Shown here piece after piece: positions 7,113-15,230 of a stretch of 64,000 nt of DNA. Under the pieces are notes generated by a model. It was not told where the DNA came from, did no database searches, and was given only the letters and a program-made list of their open reading frames with translations. Within the stretch, counting starts at the first letter, position 1. Every line of letters begins with the position of its first letter. The translations under genes and the position numbers were made by a program. Source of the stretch: an uncultured Caulobacterales bacterium (GTDB lineage Bacteria > Pseudomonadota > Alphaproteobacteria > Caulobacterales > Caulobacteraceae). The stretch is taken from the NCBI GenBank assembly GCA_903884425.1, contig CAISEP010000023.1:186001-250000 (forward strand), written 5' to 3'.

Positions 7113-9341
7113 ATGCGCGGAAGGGACGCCCTGGATCGGCTGCGGAAAGCGCTGGGCGTGTCCGGCGCGGCCGTCGTGGGCGTTCTGGCGCTTCTTGTCT
7201 GCGCAACATTGGCCTGGCAGGGCGGCGTTTCTGCTGATGCGGCCCTCGGTCAACCCGCGAATGCTGGCGGTGTGTCCATTTCGGGCGGTTTCGACCACTT
7301 CAAGACCGGCTTTCCCCTGACCGACGCCCACCGGGCCGTGGCCTGCGAGAGCTGCCACATGGGCGGGGTGTTCAAGTCGGCCCCCCGCACCTGCGCCGGC
7401 TGCCACGACAACCGCATGGCCCCCGGCAAGCCGGTAAAGCACATCCCCACCAGCCAGGCCTGCGACACCTGCCATACGGCCAAGAACTGGACCGTCATCC
7501 GCTTCGAGCACAGCCAGACCTCCGCCAGCTGCGTCAGTTGCCACAACAACTTCTTCGTGCCCGGCAAGCCGCCGACCCACTTCCCGACCAATGCCAACTG
7601 CGACAGCTGCCACCGGACCTCGACCTGGGTCACGGCGGTGTTCGACCATTCCCAGGTGACCCAGCCCTGCGCCACCTGCCACAACAACGTGGCCGCGGAG
7701 GGCAAGCCGGCGACCCACATCCAGACCAGCGCCGGATGCGACACCTGCCACATCACCGCCAACTGGACGACGGTGAATTTCGACCACTCCGCCGTCACCG
7801 GGGCCTGCGCCACCTGCCACAACGGCACCACCGCCGAAGGCAAGCCGCCCACCCACATCGCCACCAACGGTGCCTGCGATGCCTGCCACATCACCGCCAA
7901 CTGGACGACGGTGCACTTCGACCACAGCCAGGTGAGCGGGGCCTGCGCCAACTGCCACAACGGCACCACGGCGGAAGGCAAGCCGGCGACCCACATCGCC
8001 ACCTCCGGCGCCTGCGACGGCTGCCACACCACCACCGCCAACTGGACCACCGTCGTGGTCGATCACACCCTGGTCAGCGGGGCCTGCGCCACCTGCCACA
8101 ACGGCACCACGGCCACGGGCAAGCCGCCGACCCACATCGTCACCACCGGGGCCTGCGACGCCTGCCACAAGAGCACCACCTCCTGGACGGTGATCCAGTT
8201 CGACCACACCCAGGTCACCGGGGCCTGCGCCACCTGCCACAATGGAACCACCGCCGAGGGCAAGCCCGCCACCCACATCGCCACCAACGGGGCCTGCGAC
8301 GCCTGTCACATCACGGCCAACTGGACGACGATCAACTTCGACCACACCCAGGTCACGGGGGCGTGTGCCACCTGCCACAACGGAACCACGGCCGAGGGCC
8401 AGGGCGTCGGCCACATCTCCACCACCGCCGCCTGCGACACCTGCCACATCACGGCCAACTGGACGACCATCCACTTCGACCACTCCGCCGTCGTCGGCGC
8501 GTGCGCCACCTGCCACAACGGGGTCATCGCCACGGGCAAGGCCGCGACCCACATCGCCACCACCGGGGCCTGCGACACCTGCCACAAGAGCACGACGGAC
8601 TGGACGGTGATCCAGTTCGACCACACCTCCGTCAGCGGGACCTGCGCGTCCTGCCACAACGGCACGACCGCCGACGGCAAGGGCCTGGGCGGTGCCTTCC
8701 ACATCAATTCCAACACCAGCTGCGGGGACTGCCACACCACGGCGAACTGGACCGTGGCCGCCAACCAGGTGAACCACAACGACGTGATCGGCACCTGCGC
8801 CAGCTGCCACAACGGCACCAACGGAATCGACGGCCAGTCGCCCACCCACATCACCGTGCCCGGCGGCATCGACTGCGGCTCGTGCCACGGCACCCTCCAG
8901 TGGACCGGGGCCAACTACAACCATTCCGGTTCCGCCGGCCTGTGCGCCACCTGCCACACAGGCACGGACGGGGTGACGGGCAAGCCGGCCAACCACTTCG
9001 TCACCACCCACCAGTGCGACGACTGCCACCACTCGACCACCAGCTGGACCACGTCGGTGACCTATACCCACCCGACGGGGCTGGGATACTGGCCGGGGAC
9101 GGGCCACAACTCCCTGGCCTGTTCGTCGTGCCACGCCTCAAACTCGCAGACGCCGACCTACAGCTTCAACGCCTCCTATGCGCCCAACTGCGCCGCCTGC
9201 CACGGGAACCGGTACCAGCCCAACAGCCACCCCAAGGGCACCTCGCCGCAGACCTATTACACGGTGGTCGAACTGCAGAACTGCAGCGGGGCCTGCCACA
9301 ACGGCACCGGACACCACACCGTCAACAACGGGAACTGGTAG
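7113..9341 (+). CDS. 28-haem exported c-type cytochrome with tandem two-haem repeats
   Basis: The 742-residue protein has an N-terminal export segment (VSGAAVVGVLALLVCATLAW) that could be a cleaved signal or an anchor. I count 27 CxxCH motifs plus one CX3CH (NCSGACHNG) close to the C-terminus. The centre consists of a 46-47 residue unit repeated about nine times, each with two motifs: ATCHNGTTAEGKPxTHI, then ACDxCHxTxxWTxxxFDH. The start (FDHFKTGFPLTDAH) is the same module used by the 24-haem protein, indicating common ancestry. The tail from residue about 600 is divergent and rich in Asn, Thr and Ser, as in surface-exposed cytochromes. It lies 2 bases before the beta-barrel gene, so a porin-cytochrome pairing is likely. 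Extracellular location is inferred. Confidence 0.9.
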   Translation: MRGRDALDRLRKALGVSGAAVVGVLALLVCATLAWQGGVSADAALGQPANAGGVSISGGFDHFKTGFPLTDAHRAVACESCHMGGVFKSAPRTCAGCHDNRMAPGKPVKHIPTSQACDTCHTAKNWTVIRFEHSQTSASCVSCHNNFFVPGKPPTHFPTNANCDSCHRTSTWVTAVFDHSQVTQPCATCHNNVAAEGKPATHIQTSAGCDTCHITANWTTVNFDHSAVTGACATCHNGTTAEGKPPTHIATNGACDACHITANWTTVHFDHSQVSGACANCHNGTTAEGKPATHIATSGACDGCHTTTANWTTVVVDHTLVSGACATCHNGTTATGKPPTHIVTTGACDACHKSTTSWTVIQFDHTQVTGACATCHNGTTAEGKPATHIATNGACDACHITANWTTINFDHTQVTGACATCHNGTTAEGQGVGHISTTAACDTCHITANWTTIHFDHSAVVGACATCHNGVIATGKAATHIATTGACDTCHKSTTDWTVIQFDHTSVSGTCASCHNGTTADGKGLGGAFHINSNTSCGDCHTTANWTVAANQVNHNDVIGTCASCHNGTNGIDGQSPTHITVPGGIDCGSCHGTLQWTGANYNHSGSAGLCATCHTGTDGVTGKPANHFVTTHQCDDCHHSTTSWTTSVTYTHPTGLGYWPGTGHNSLACSSCHASNSQTPTYSFNASYAPNCAACHGNRYQPNSHPKGTSPQTYYTVVELQNCSGACHNGTGHHTVNNGNW
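7798..8640 (+). repeat. Tandem 138-141 bp coding repeats
   Basis: The DNA encoding the two-haem units repeats with a period of 138 or 141 bases. Recurring GGGGCCTGCGCC starts fall near 7799, 7938, 8079, 8219 and 8357. Copies are highly similar in DNA as well as protein, which points to recent unequal duplication. Degenerate copies continue on both sides, from about 7500 to about 8850. The length change of 3 bases comes from an extra residue in the CHTTTANW or CHKSTTSW variants. Confidence 0.85.
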
Positions 9342-9343
9342 AG

Positions 9344-11599
9344 ATGGGCCGACGGACCTCCGCGCTTTCGCGGGCGGCCGGACTTGGCCTCGCCCTGGCC
9401 CTGGCCGCAGCACCCGTCCTCGCCCGGGCCCAGTCGGCGGAGCGGGTCCTGTCCGAGGCCATCGTCCGGGACGGGGACGACTGCGCGGTGGTGGGCATCC
9501 TGCTGAATTCGCCGGTGCGGCTGCTGTCGGCCCTGCCGCCCAGCAATGCGTCGGAGCTGCAGATCCGCATCGCCCCGGTGGCGGGTGCCGAGCAGGTGGC
9601 CACGGCCGGCATCTGGGAATCCATCCACGCCCCCGCCGGTGCCAATGTCACCGTGCAGCGGATCGAGTTCGACGGGGACAACCCCTCCGGTCCCACCCTG
9701 ACGGTGACCTTCGACCGGCCGATGAACTACGTCCTGGCCCAGGGCGGCGACTTCCGCAGCCTGTCCCTGACCGTGTCCGCCAGGACCCCCAACCCCACCT
9801 GCAAGCCCGAATCCCAGCCGCTGACCCGGGCCGGGGCGTCCGCCGGTCCGCCCCCGGAGATCGGCCTGCCCCCCACGACGGCGGAGAGCCTCGCCCTCGA
9901 CAACGAGCTCAACCCCGAAGACCGGTCGCTGCTGACGGAGGCGCGGGCGTCCCTGACCGCGGGGGATGCGGGACACGCCGTGGTCGTGCTGACCCAGCTC
10001 CTCGGCCATCTGTCCGGCCCCACGAGCGCCGCGGCGCGGGAGCTCCTGGGCGTGGCCCGGGAGCGGAACGGCGACCTCACCCTCGCCCGCAACGAATACC
10101 AGGCCTATCTGGAGCTGGTGCCCCAGGGGCCCAATGCGGAGCGGGTGCGCCAGCGCCTGGCCGCCCTGATCTACAAGACCACGCCGCACAATGTGGATGT
10201 GTTCGCCAAGCCGTCCCGCCCGGGCCAGAAGCCCCGCGACCCCAAGGCAGGGGTCTGGAGCCTGAACGGCAGCGTCGCCACCTACTACATGGTCGACAAG
10301 AGCGACCAGACCTTCAAGGACCCGGTCAGCGGCATCAGCACCCACCAGACCGACACCAACCTGAACCAGGTGATGACCGATGCGGACCTCACCGCCACCT
10401 ATCAGAACGCCAATGTGAAGGTGAAGTTCCGCGCGACGGGGTCCTATACGGACGACCTGCGGACCAATACGCCGAGCTTCTTCCAGCTGAACTCGATCTA
10501 CAACCGGCCCGGAACCCTCAGCAACCTGTACATCGAGGCCTCGACCCCAGGAAACGGGCTCTATGGCCGCATCGGCCGCCAGACCCTGACCACCGGCGGG
10601 GTGCTCGGCCGGTTCGACGGGGCCACGGTGGCGGTGAAGCTGACCGACATCCTCAAGCTGCAGGTCACGGCCGGGGCACCGGTGGACAGCTCCCACCTGG
10701 TGAGCTTCAACACCGACAAGTACTTCTACTCCGTGGCCCTGCCCATCGGACGGATCGCCAAGGCCTGGGACTTCGACATCTACGCGGCGGAGCAGCACGC
10801 CTACGGCATGCTCGACCGTCGGGCGGTGGGGGGCGAGGTGCGCTACATGCAGCCCGGCAGCTCCGCCTATGCGGTGGTCGACTACGACATCTATTTCAAC
10901 CAGCTGAACTACGCGATCTTCAACACCAGCATCGGCTTCCTGAAGGGCGGGCTGTTCAATTTCGGACTGGACTACCGGCATTCGCCTCTGCTGTTCAGCA
11001 ATGACGCGGTGATCGGCCAGCAGGTCACCAATCTCGGCCAGCTGCGCAGCTTCTACACCGATGCCGAGATCAAGCAGCTGGCGCTGGACCGCACGGCCTA
11101 CAGCTCCACCGTCAATCTCGGCGTGTCCTATCCGGTCACGCCGAAGACCACCGTCAATTCCGATCTCAGCATCAGCCGGATGGGGGGCATGCCCGCCTCC
11201 GGCAATGTCCCGGCGGCGGACCCCACCCGGGTGGAGTACTATTACTCCGTCCAGCTGGTGAACCAGGGCGTGCTGAAGACCGGCGACACGGGCATTGTCG
11301 GACTGCGCTACGCCAACACCACCAATTCCGACCGCTATTTCATCGACCTCAGCGCCCGCTATCCCTTCACCAAGGACCTGCGGGTCAATCCCAGCCTCTC
11401 GTTCGGCTATCGCGACAACAAGCTGACCGCCGGCGACGAGGTCTCGGTCCAGTCCCTGCTCCGGGCGACCTATGTGAGCTTCGCCCGCATCCAGCTGGAG
11501 CCGGAGCTGGGCGTGGATTGGATGAAGGACAAGTCGCCGTCCCAGACCAACTACACCCTCGGCTATCACGGCTATTTCGGCATCCGGAAGGACTTTTGA
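9344..11599 (+). CDS. Outer-membrane beta-barrel protein with N-terminal TPR domain
   Basis: The 751-residue protein starts at the ATG two bases after the 28-haem gene, with a clear signal peptide ending near VLARAQS. Residues about 30-150 are a small beta-rich domain with two cysteines. Residues about 190-270 are TPR-like (AGHAVVVLTQLLGHLSG, GDLTLARNEYQAYLELVPQGPNA). From about 310 to the end, alternating amphipathic strands rich in Tyr, Asn and Thr finish in GYFGIRKDF, a C-terminal phenylalanine typical of outer-membrane barrels. The operon position suggests that it is the porin partner that seats or secretes the adjacent cytochrome, analogous in role to MtrB, but I see no MtrB motif. The frame is open far upstream inside the cytochrome gene; that part is shadow. 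Confidence 0.8.
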   Translation: MGRRTSALSRAAGLGLALALAAAPVLARAQSAERVLSEAIVRDGDDCAVVGILLNSPVRLLSALPPSNASELQIRIAPVAGAEQVATAGIWESIHAPAGANVTVQRIEFDGDNPSGPTLTVTFDRPMNYVLAQGGDFRSLSLTVSARTPNPTCKPESQPLTRAGASAGPPPEIGLPPTTAESLALDNELNPEDRSLLTEARASLTAGDAGHAVVVLTQLLGHLSGPTSAAARELLGVARERNGDLTLARNEYQAYLELVPQGPNAERVRQRLAALIYKTTPHNVDVFAKPSRPGQKPRDPKAGVWSLNGSVATYYMVDKSDQTFKDPVSGISTHQTDTNLNQVMTDADLTATYQNANVKVKFRATGSYTDDLRTNTPSFFQLNSIYNRPGTLSNLYIEASTPGNGLYGRIGRQTLTTGGVLGRFDGATVAVKLTDILKLQVTAGAPVDSSHLVSFNTDKYFYSVALPIGRIAKAWDFDIYAAEQHAYGMLDRRAVGGEVRYMQPGSSAYAVVDYDIYFNQLNYAIFNTSIGFLKGGLFNFGLDYRHSPLLFSNDAVIGQQVTNLGQLRSFYTDAEIKQLALDRTAYSSTVNLGVSYPVTPKTTVNSDLSISRMGGMPASGNVPAADPTRVEYYYSVQLVNQGVLKTGDTGIVGLRYANTTNSDRYFIDLSARYPFTKDLRVNPSLSFGYRDNKLTAGDEVSVQSLLRATYVSFARIQLEPELGVDWMKDKSPSQTNYTLGYHGYFGIRKDF

Positions 11600-11720
11600 G
11601 GCGACCGGGTCCGTGGGGGGGACGCAGACCGTTCCGGGCGCAGTTTTGCCCCACTGGAAGGGCAGTCTATCCTGCGTCATCGACGAGGGTCCCGGCCGGG
11701 GTGCCGGGGATGGGGGAGGC

Positions 11721-12509
11721 ATGGGCATCCGTCTGTGGGCGGCAGGACTTTCCGCGGGACTTGTCGCCGCCGCCGCCATGGCCGCCTTCGCCGGCACCGA
11801 CGAGGATCGGAGCGGCGGCGGCGTGATCGCCACGGCGCCGGACCGGGCCCGGTCCAACGGGGCCATTGCCGCGGCAGAGCTCGATCCCGGGCTGCTGCAT
11901 CCGGATGGCCGGATCGTCGGCGCGGTCGTGCCCGTGCGGATCGTCAGCCCGAAGCTGCAGCAGGCCCTTGGCGGGCGCTCCGGCCAGGTCACCGTCGATC
12001 TGGACTGCCGCAACGGCTGGTACCGCAGCCGCGACCTGGTGATCCTGCCCGATCCCGGCGCGCAGGGGGCGGCCCATCCCGCGCGCCTCGACGGGGAATG
12101 GATCGCCTCGGGCAGCGCCGCCTGGCTGCGCCAGCTCGCCCACGAGGCCTGCCGCTTCGACACGCCCCCTCCGCCGGTGCCGATCCTGGCCATGGCCACC
12201 CTCGCCGGACCACCGCCACTGCCGACGAAACCCGCCCCGGCACCGGCCACGGACGGCGGCTACTACGCCCAGTTCGTCTCGAGCACGTCGCAGGCCCAGG
12301 TCCGGGAGATGGTCCAGCGCCTCGCCCCCACGGTCGCGCCGCTCATCGGCGACCATGCCCTGTCGATCGAGCGCGTGGTGGTCGCCGGTGTGGTGCGCTA
12401 TCGCGGGCGGGTCGGGGCCTACCGCACTCTCACTGAGGCCCGCCAGGCCTGCCGCGGCCTCGAGGCCCGCGGGCTCGCCTGCGTTCCGGCCCGGGGCGGA
12501 CCGGGATGA
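11721..12509 (+). CDS. SPOR-domain exported protein
   Basis: This 262-residue protein has a signal-like N-terminus (MGIRLWAAGLSAGLVAAAAMAAF) and starts after GGGGGAGG; this start was preferred over an upstream one at 11613. The middle is unrecognised and contains one Cys pair that could form a disulfide. A proline-rich linker (about residues 150-175) precedes a C-terminal SPOR domain, from GGYYAQFVSSTSQAQ to YRTLTEARQACRGLEARG. SPOR domains bind denuded septal peptidoglycan. It follows the barrel gene by 121 bases in the same direction, so it may belong to the electron-transfer cluster, perhaps anchoring it to the wall, but it could be independent. Confidence 0.75.
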   Translation: MGIRLWAAGLSAGLVAAAAMAAFAGTDEDRSGGGVIATAPDRARSNGAIAAAELDPGLLHPDGRIVGAVVPVRIVSPKLQQALGGRSGQVTVDLDCRNGWYRSRDLVILPDPGAQGAAHPARLDGEWIASGSAAWLRQLAHEACRFDTPPPPVPILAMATLAGPPPLPTKPAPAPATDGGYYAQFVSSTSQAQVREMVQRLAPTVAPLIGDHALSIERVVVAGVVRYRGRVGAYRTLTEARQACRGLEARGLACVPARGGPG

Positions 12510-12561
12510 CCCGGTCTGCGCCAGGCACAGTCGGCTGGCAGTTGGCGGCTGACGCTGCGGC

Positions 12562-13188
12562 TCAGGCTCCGACGAACAGCAGGGCCGCGATCAGGTCTTC
12601 GATCGCGTCCGGGGAGATGGCGGTCTGGTCGCCGCTCACCAGCCGGATTTCGGGGGCGAGGCTGAAGGCCGTGCCCGCGATGGCGATGAAGCTGTAATAG
12701 ATCAGGGTCGGGTCGCCGGGTCTGATGACGCCGAGGGCCTGGCCCTCCCCGATCAGGGCGCAGGCCGCCCGGTGGTTGTCGCGCAGGTGCTGATCCACCA
12801 GCCAGCGCAGCCGCTCCGTGGGCTGGCGACCCTCGATGGTCATGATCCGGTGAATGTCCGCATCCTCGGCGCACAGGTCGATGAAGGCCCGGACCACCGA
12901 CATCAGCCGCTCGCGCACGGTTCCGCCCTGCGACCGGCGGGCGGCGACTGCCATGCGCCCGTCCAGGTCGGCGAACATCTGGTCGATGACCGCCCGCCAG
13001 AGGGCGTCCTTGGACTTGAAATGATAGAGCAGCAGGCTTTGCGCCACCCCGGCCTCGGCGGCGATCTGCCGGGTGGCCGCCCCCTCGAAGCCGGCAGACG
13101 CGAACGCCTTGCGGGCCGCGGCGATGATCCGCTCCCGCGCCTCGCCGGGGACCGGCTGTGCGGGAGGCTTGGGCGACAGTGCAGACAT
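12562..13188 (-). CDS. TetR/AcrR family transcriptional regulator
   Basis: The protein has 208 residues. The N-terminal helix-turn-helix region reads RERIIAAARKAFASAGFEG, then TRQIAAEAGVAQSLLLYHFKSK, the standard TetR DNA-binding pattern ending in YHFxSK. The C-terminal helical ligand domain is not assignable. It is transcribed away from the catabolic operon that begins at 13283, and two copies of a palindrome lie between them. The simplest reading is a local repressor of both its own gene and that operon, released by a substrate or CoA-ester. Confidence 0.9.
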   Translation of the reverse strand: MSALSPKPPAQPVPGEARERIIAAARKAFASAGFEGAATRQIAAEAGVAQSLLLYHFKSKDALWRAVIDQMFADLDGRMAVAARRSQGGTVRERLMSVVRAFIDLCAEDADIHRIMTIEGRQPTERLRWLVDQHLRDNHRAACALIGEGQALGVIRPGDPTLIYYSFIAIAGTAFSLAPEIRLVSGDQTAISPDAIEDLIAALLFVGA

Positions 13189-13222
13189 GATCTCTCGAAC
13201 GACCCCGGATGGCCGCGCATCT

Positions 13223-13267
13223 TGATCAATCGATCAGGCTCTGTATAGTCCTGATCAATCGATCAGG
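13223..13267. promoter_or_regulatory. Duplicated palindromic operator for the TetR regulator
   Basis: The 16-base sequence TGATCAATCGATCAGG occurs twice, at 13223-13238 and 13252-13267, 29 bases apart start to start. Each copy contains the inverted repeat TGATC-AATC-GATCA. The pair sits between the divergent TetR gene and the FAD oxidoreductase gene, close to both starts, and would overlap the promoters. Size and symmetry match TetR-family operators. Binding is inferred. Confidence 0.75.
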
Positions 13268-13282
13268 GCGACGGGCGGGGCC

Positions 13283-14368
13283 ATGAAGCGTGTCATCATC
13301 GTCGGCGGCGGCTATGCCGGAACGAGCCTTGCGCGGGCCCTCGATGCCGCGTTCGAGGTGGTGCTGGTCGAGCCGCGGGAGGCATTCCTTCACAATGTCG
13401 CCGCGATCCGCGCGGTGGTCGAGCCGGGGCTGCTGGACCAGATCATTCTGCCCTATGACCGCCTGCTGAAGCGCGGCCGCGTGGTCCGCGAGCGGGTCAC
13501 GGCGGTGGCCGATGGAAGCGTGCGGCTGGCCTCGGGCGGCTCGCTGGAGGCTGACTTCATCGTGCTGGCCACGGGTTCGGGCTATGCCCAGCCGTTCAAG
13601 CCGGTCACCGACAGCATGGCCGACTTCCGCGCTGCCTCGGCCGCCACCGAGGCCGCGATCAAGCGGGCGTCCTCCATCGCCATCGTCGGTGCGGGGGCGG
13701 TGGGGGTCGAACTGGCGGGCGAGATCGCCGCGTCGGTCCGGGGCAAGTCGGTGACCCTGGTGTCCGCCGGGGCGACCCTGTTCCCGGAGTTCGCGCCGGG
13801 CCTGGGCCAGCGGCTGGCCGCGGACCTGCGCAAACTGGGCGTCACCGTCCGCATGGGCGTCCGCGCCGAGGGGCTCGGTGCCGCGGATCGCCCGGTGGCG
13901 GGTCCGCTGCGCCTCGACACGGGCGAGGTGATCGCCGCCGATCTGGTGATCCCGGCCATGGGCGCCCGCCCCGACACCGCCGTGCTGACCGGGGCCCCGG
14001 CCGCGCGCTTCGACCGGCTGGGACGGGTCGAGACCGACGGCTGGATGCGTCCGGCGGGGCTGAAGCGGGTCTTCGCGCTGGGCGACATGGCGGCCAATGG
14101 CGACATGATGACCATCGTCGCCGCCTCGCGGCAGGCGCCCTGGCTGGCGAAGACCCTGGAAGCCGTCGCCGCCGGCAAGGCCGTCGAGGACCTGCCGACC
14201 TATGCGGCTTGGACCTCGCCGCCGATCCTCGTGCCGCTGGGTCCGAAGCGGGGGGCGAGCGTGCTGCCCGTCGGGCGCAACGGCACCGTCGTCGGGCCGA
14301 TGCTGACCGCCGCCATCAAGGGCAAGTCCCTGTTCATCCCCCGTTACCACAAGGAGTTCGGCCTCTGA
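13283..14368 (+). CDS. NAD(P)/FAD-dependent oxidoreductase (NDH-2 / AIFM2-like)
   Basis: The 361-residue protein has a GGGYAGTSLARAL FAD-binding motif at the N-terminus and a second Rossmann motif, IAIVGAGAVGVELAGEI, for NAD(P) near residue 135. A segment VFALGDMAANGDMM near residue 267 corresponds to the FAD-contacting GD motif. Opening sequence and length resemble the AIFM2/FSP1-like quinone oxidoreductase group. It is the first gene after the duplicated operator and probably recycles reduced cofactor or acts on quinone during catabolism. The substrate is not determined by sequence. Confidence 0.8.
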   Translation: MKRVIIVGGGYAGTSLARALDAAFEVVLVEPREAFLHNVAAIRAVVEPGLLDQIILPYDRLLKRGRVVRERVTAVADGSVRLASGGSLEADFIVLATGSGYAQPFKPVTDSMADFRAASAATEAAIKRASSIAIVGAGAVGVELAGEIAASVRGKSVTLVSAGATLFPEFAPGLGQRLAADLRKLGVTVRMGVRAEGLGAADRPVAGPLRLDTGEVIAADLVIPAMGARPDTAVLTGAPAARFDRLGRVETDGWMRPAGLKRVFALGDMAANGDMMTIVAASRQAPWLAKTLEAVAAGKAVEDLPTYAAWTSPPILVPLGPKRGASVLPVGRNGTVVGPMLTAAIKGKSLFIPRYHKEFGL

Positions 14369-14394
14369 GCCGGGCCCGACCCGAGGAGATTTCC

Positions 14395-15216
14395 ATGCTG
14401 CGCGAAGAACATGTCGTCGACGAGCTGCACGCCGTCCGCTACCGGGGCGAGGACCCGAAATACGCCCTGGTCATCTCCCACGGCATCGCCAGCCACGGCG
14501 GCATCTATGACGTGTTCTGCACCCACCACGCGGCCCGGGGCGCGGACATCTGGAGCTATTCCGCGCCCGGTCACGGCAAGTCCACCACCAACCGCCCCCG
14601 CGGCCAGTGGACGCTGGAGGAGTGGACGGAAGCCTCCGTCACCTATGCGGAGCATGTGAAGAAGACCACCGGCCTGCCGGTCTTCACCCTGGGATCGAGC
14701 CTGGGCGTCGCGGCGGCCTTCTCGGCCCTGCATTCCGACGCCATCACCGGGGCGATCCTGATGGGATCGCCGGTCATCCCGTCCGCCGCCGTGATCGAGA
14801 TGCGGGCCGGGCCCTGGCGCACCGACGGCTTCAAGGAGGCCATCGCCCAGCTGGGCCGCGCCGCGCGGGTGGATGTGGGCATCCTGTTCAATTTCGACGA
14901 GGACTACGGCTATGCCGGGGCGGGTGAGCAGAAGCGCCTCGATCCGTGGAACACCTGGTCCTACGACCTCGCCTCCTGGGCCACCATCTTCCAGCACCAG
15001 CCCAAGGTGCCCGCCAGCCAGAACACCAAGCCGATCCTGGTGGCCGCCGGCGAGAAGGACCCGACCTTCCCCCCCTTCGTCATGAAGATGGCCGCCGATT
15101 CCATCGCCGGTCCGGTGGAGTTCAAGATCTTCGCGGGTGCCAGCCACCAGCTGATGCTGTTCCACACCGCCGAATTCTCCGACGCCGTGCACGCCTTCGT
15201 GCTGGCCAACATCTGA
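14395..15216 (+). CDS. Alpha/beta hydrolase
   Basis: This 273-residue protein starts at the ATG preceded by GAGGAG, 26 bases after the oxidoreductase. The nucleophile elbow is GSSLG (in FTLGSSLGVAAA), the oxyanion-side motif is HGIASHG, a late acidic residue lies in AAGEKDPTF, and the catalytic histidine lies in GASHQLMLF. This is the monoglyceride-lipase/lysophospholipase shape. In this operon it may cleave an ester, lactone or ring-fission product; substrate unknown. Confidence 0.8.
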   Translation: MLREEHVVDELHAVRYRGEDPKYALVISHGIASHGGIYDVFCTHHAARGADIWSYSAPGHGKSTTNRPRGQWTLEEWTEASVTYAEHVKKTTGLPVFTLGSSLGVAAAFSALHSDAITGAILMGSPVIPSAAVIEMRAGPWRTDGFKEAIAQLGRAARVDVGILFNFDEDYGYAGAGEQKRLDPWNTWSYDLASWATIFQHQPKVPASQNTKPILVAAGEKDPTFPPFVMKMAADSIAGPVEFKIFAGASHQLMLFHTAEFSDAVHAFVLANI

Positions 15217-15230
15217 GAGGAGCGACCCCG

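Noticed and set aside
7498-8850. CRISPR-like or non-coding tandem repeat array
   Set aside because: The period of 138/141 bases is a multiple of three and encodes two haem motifs per unit without a break, so it is coding repetition.
7065-9134. A 689-codon open frame on the minus strand across the 28-haem gene
   Set aside because: It mirrors the tandem repeats on the opposite strand, gives a Val/Gly/Ala-rich protein without a motif, and has no ribosome site. The plus-strand frame has a leader and 27 CxxCH motifs.
9257-12250. A 997-codon minus-strand open frame across the barrel and SPOR genes
   Set aside because: Codon-position shadow; no start context and no recognisable domain.
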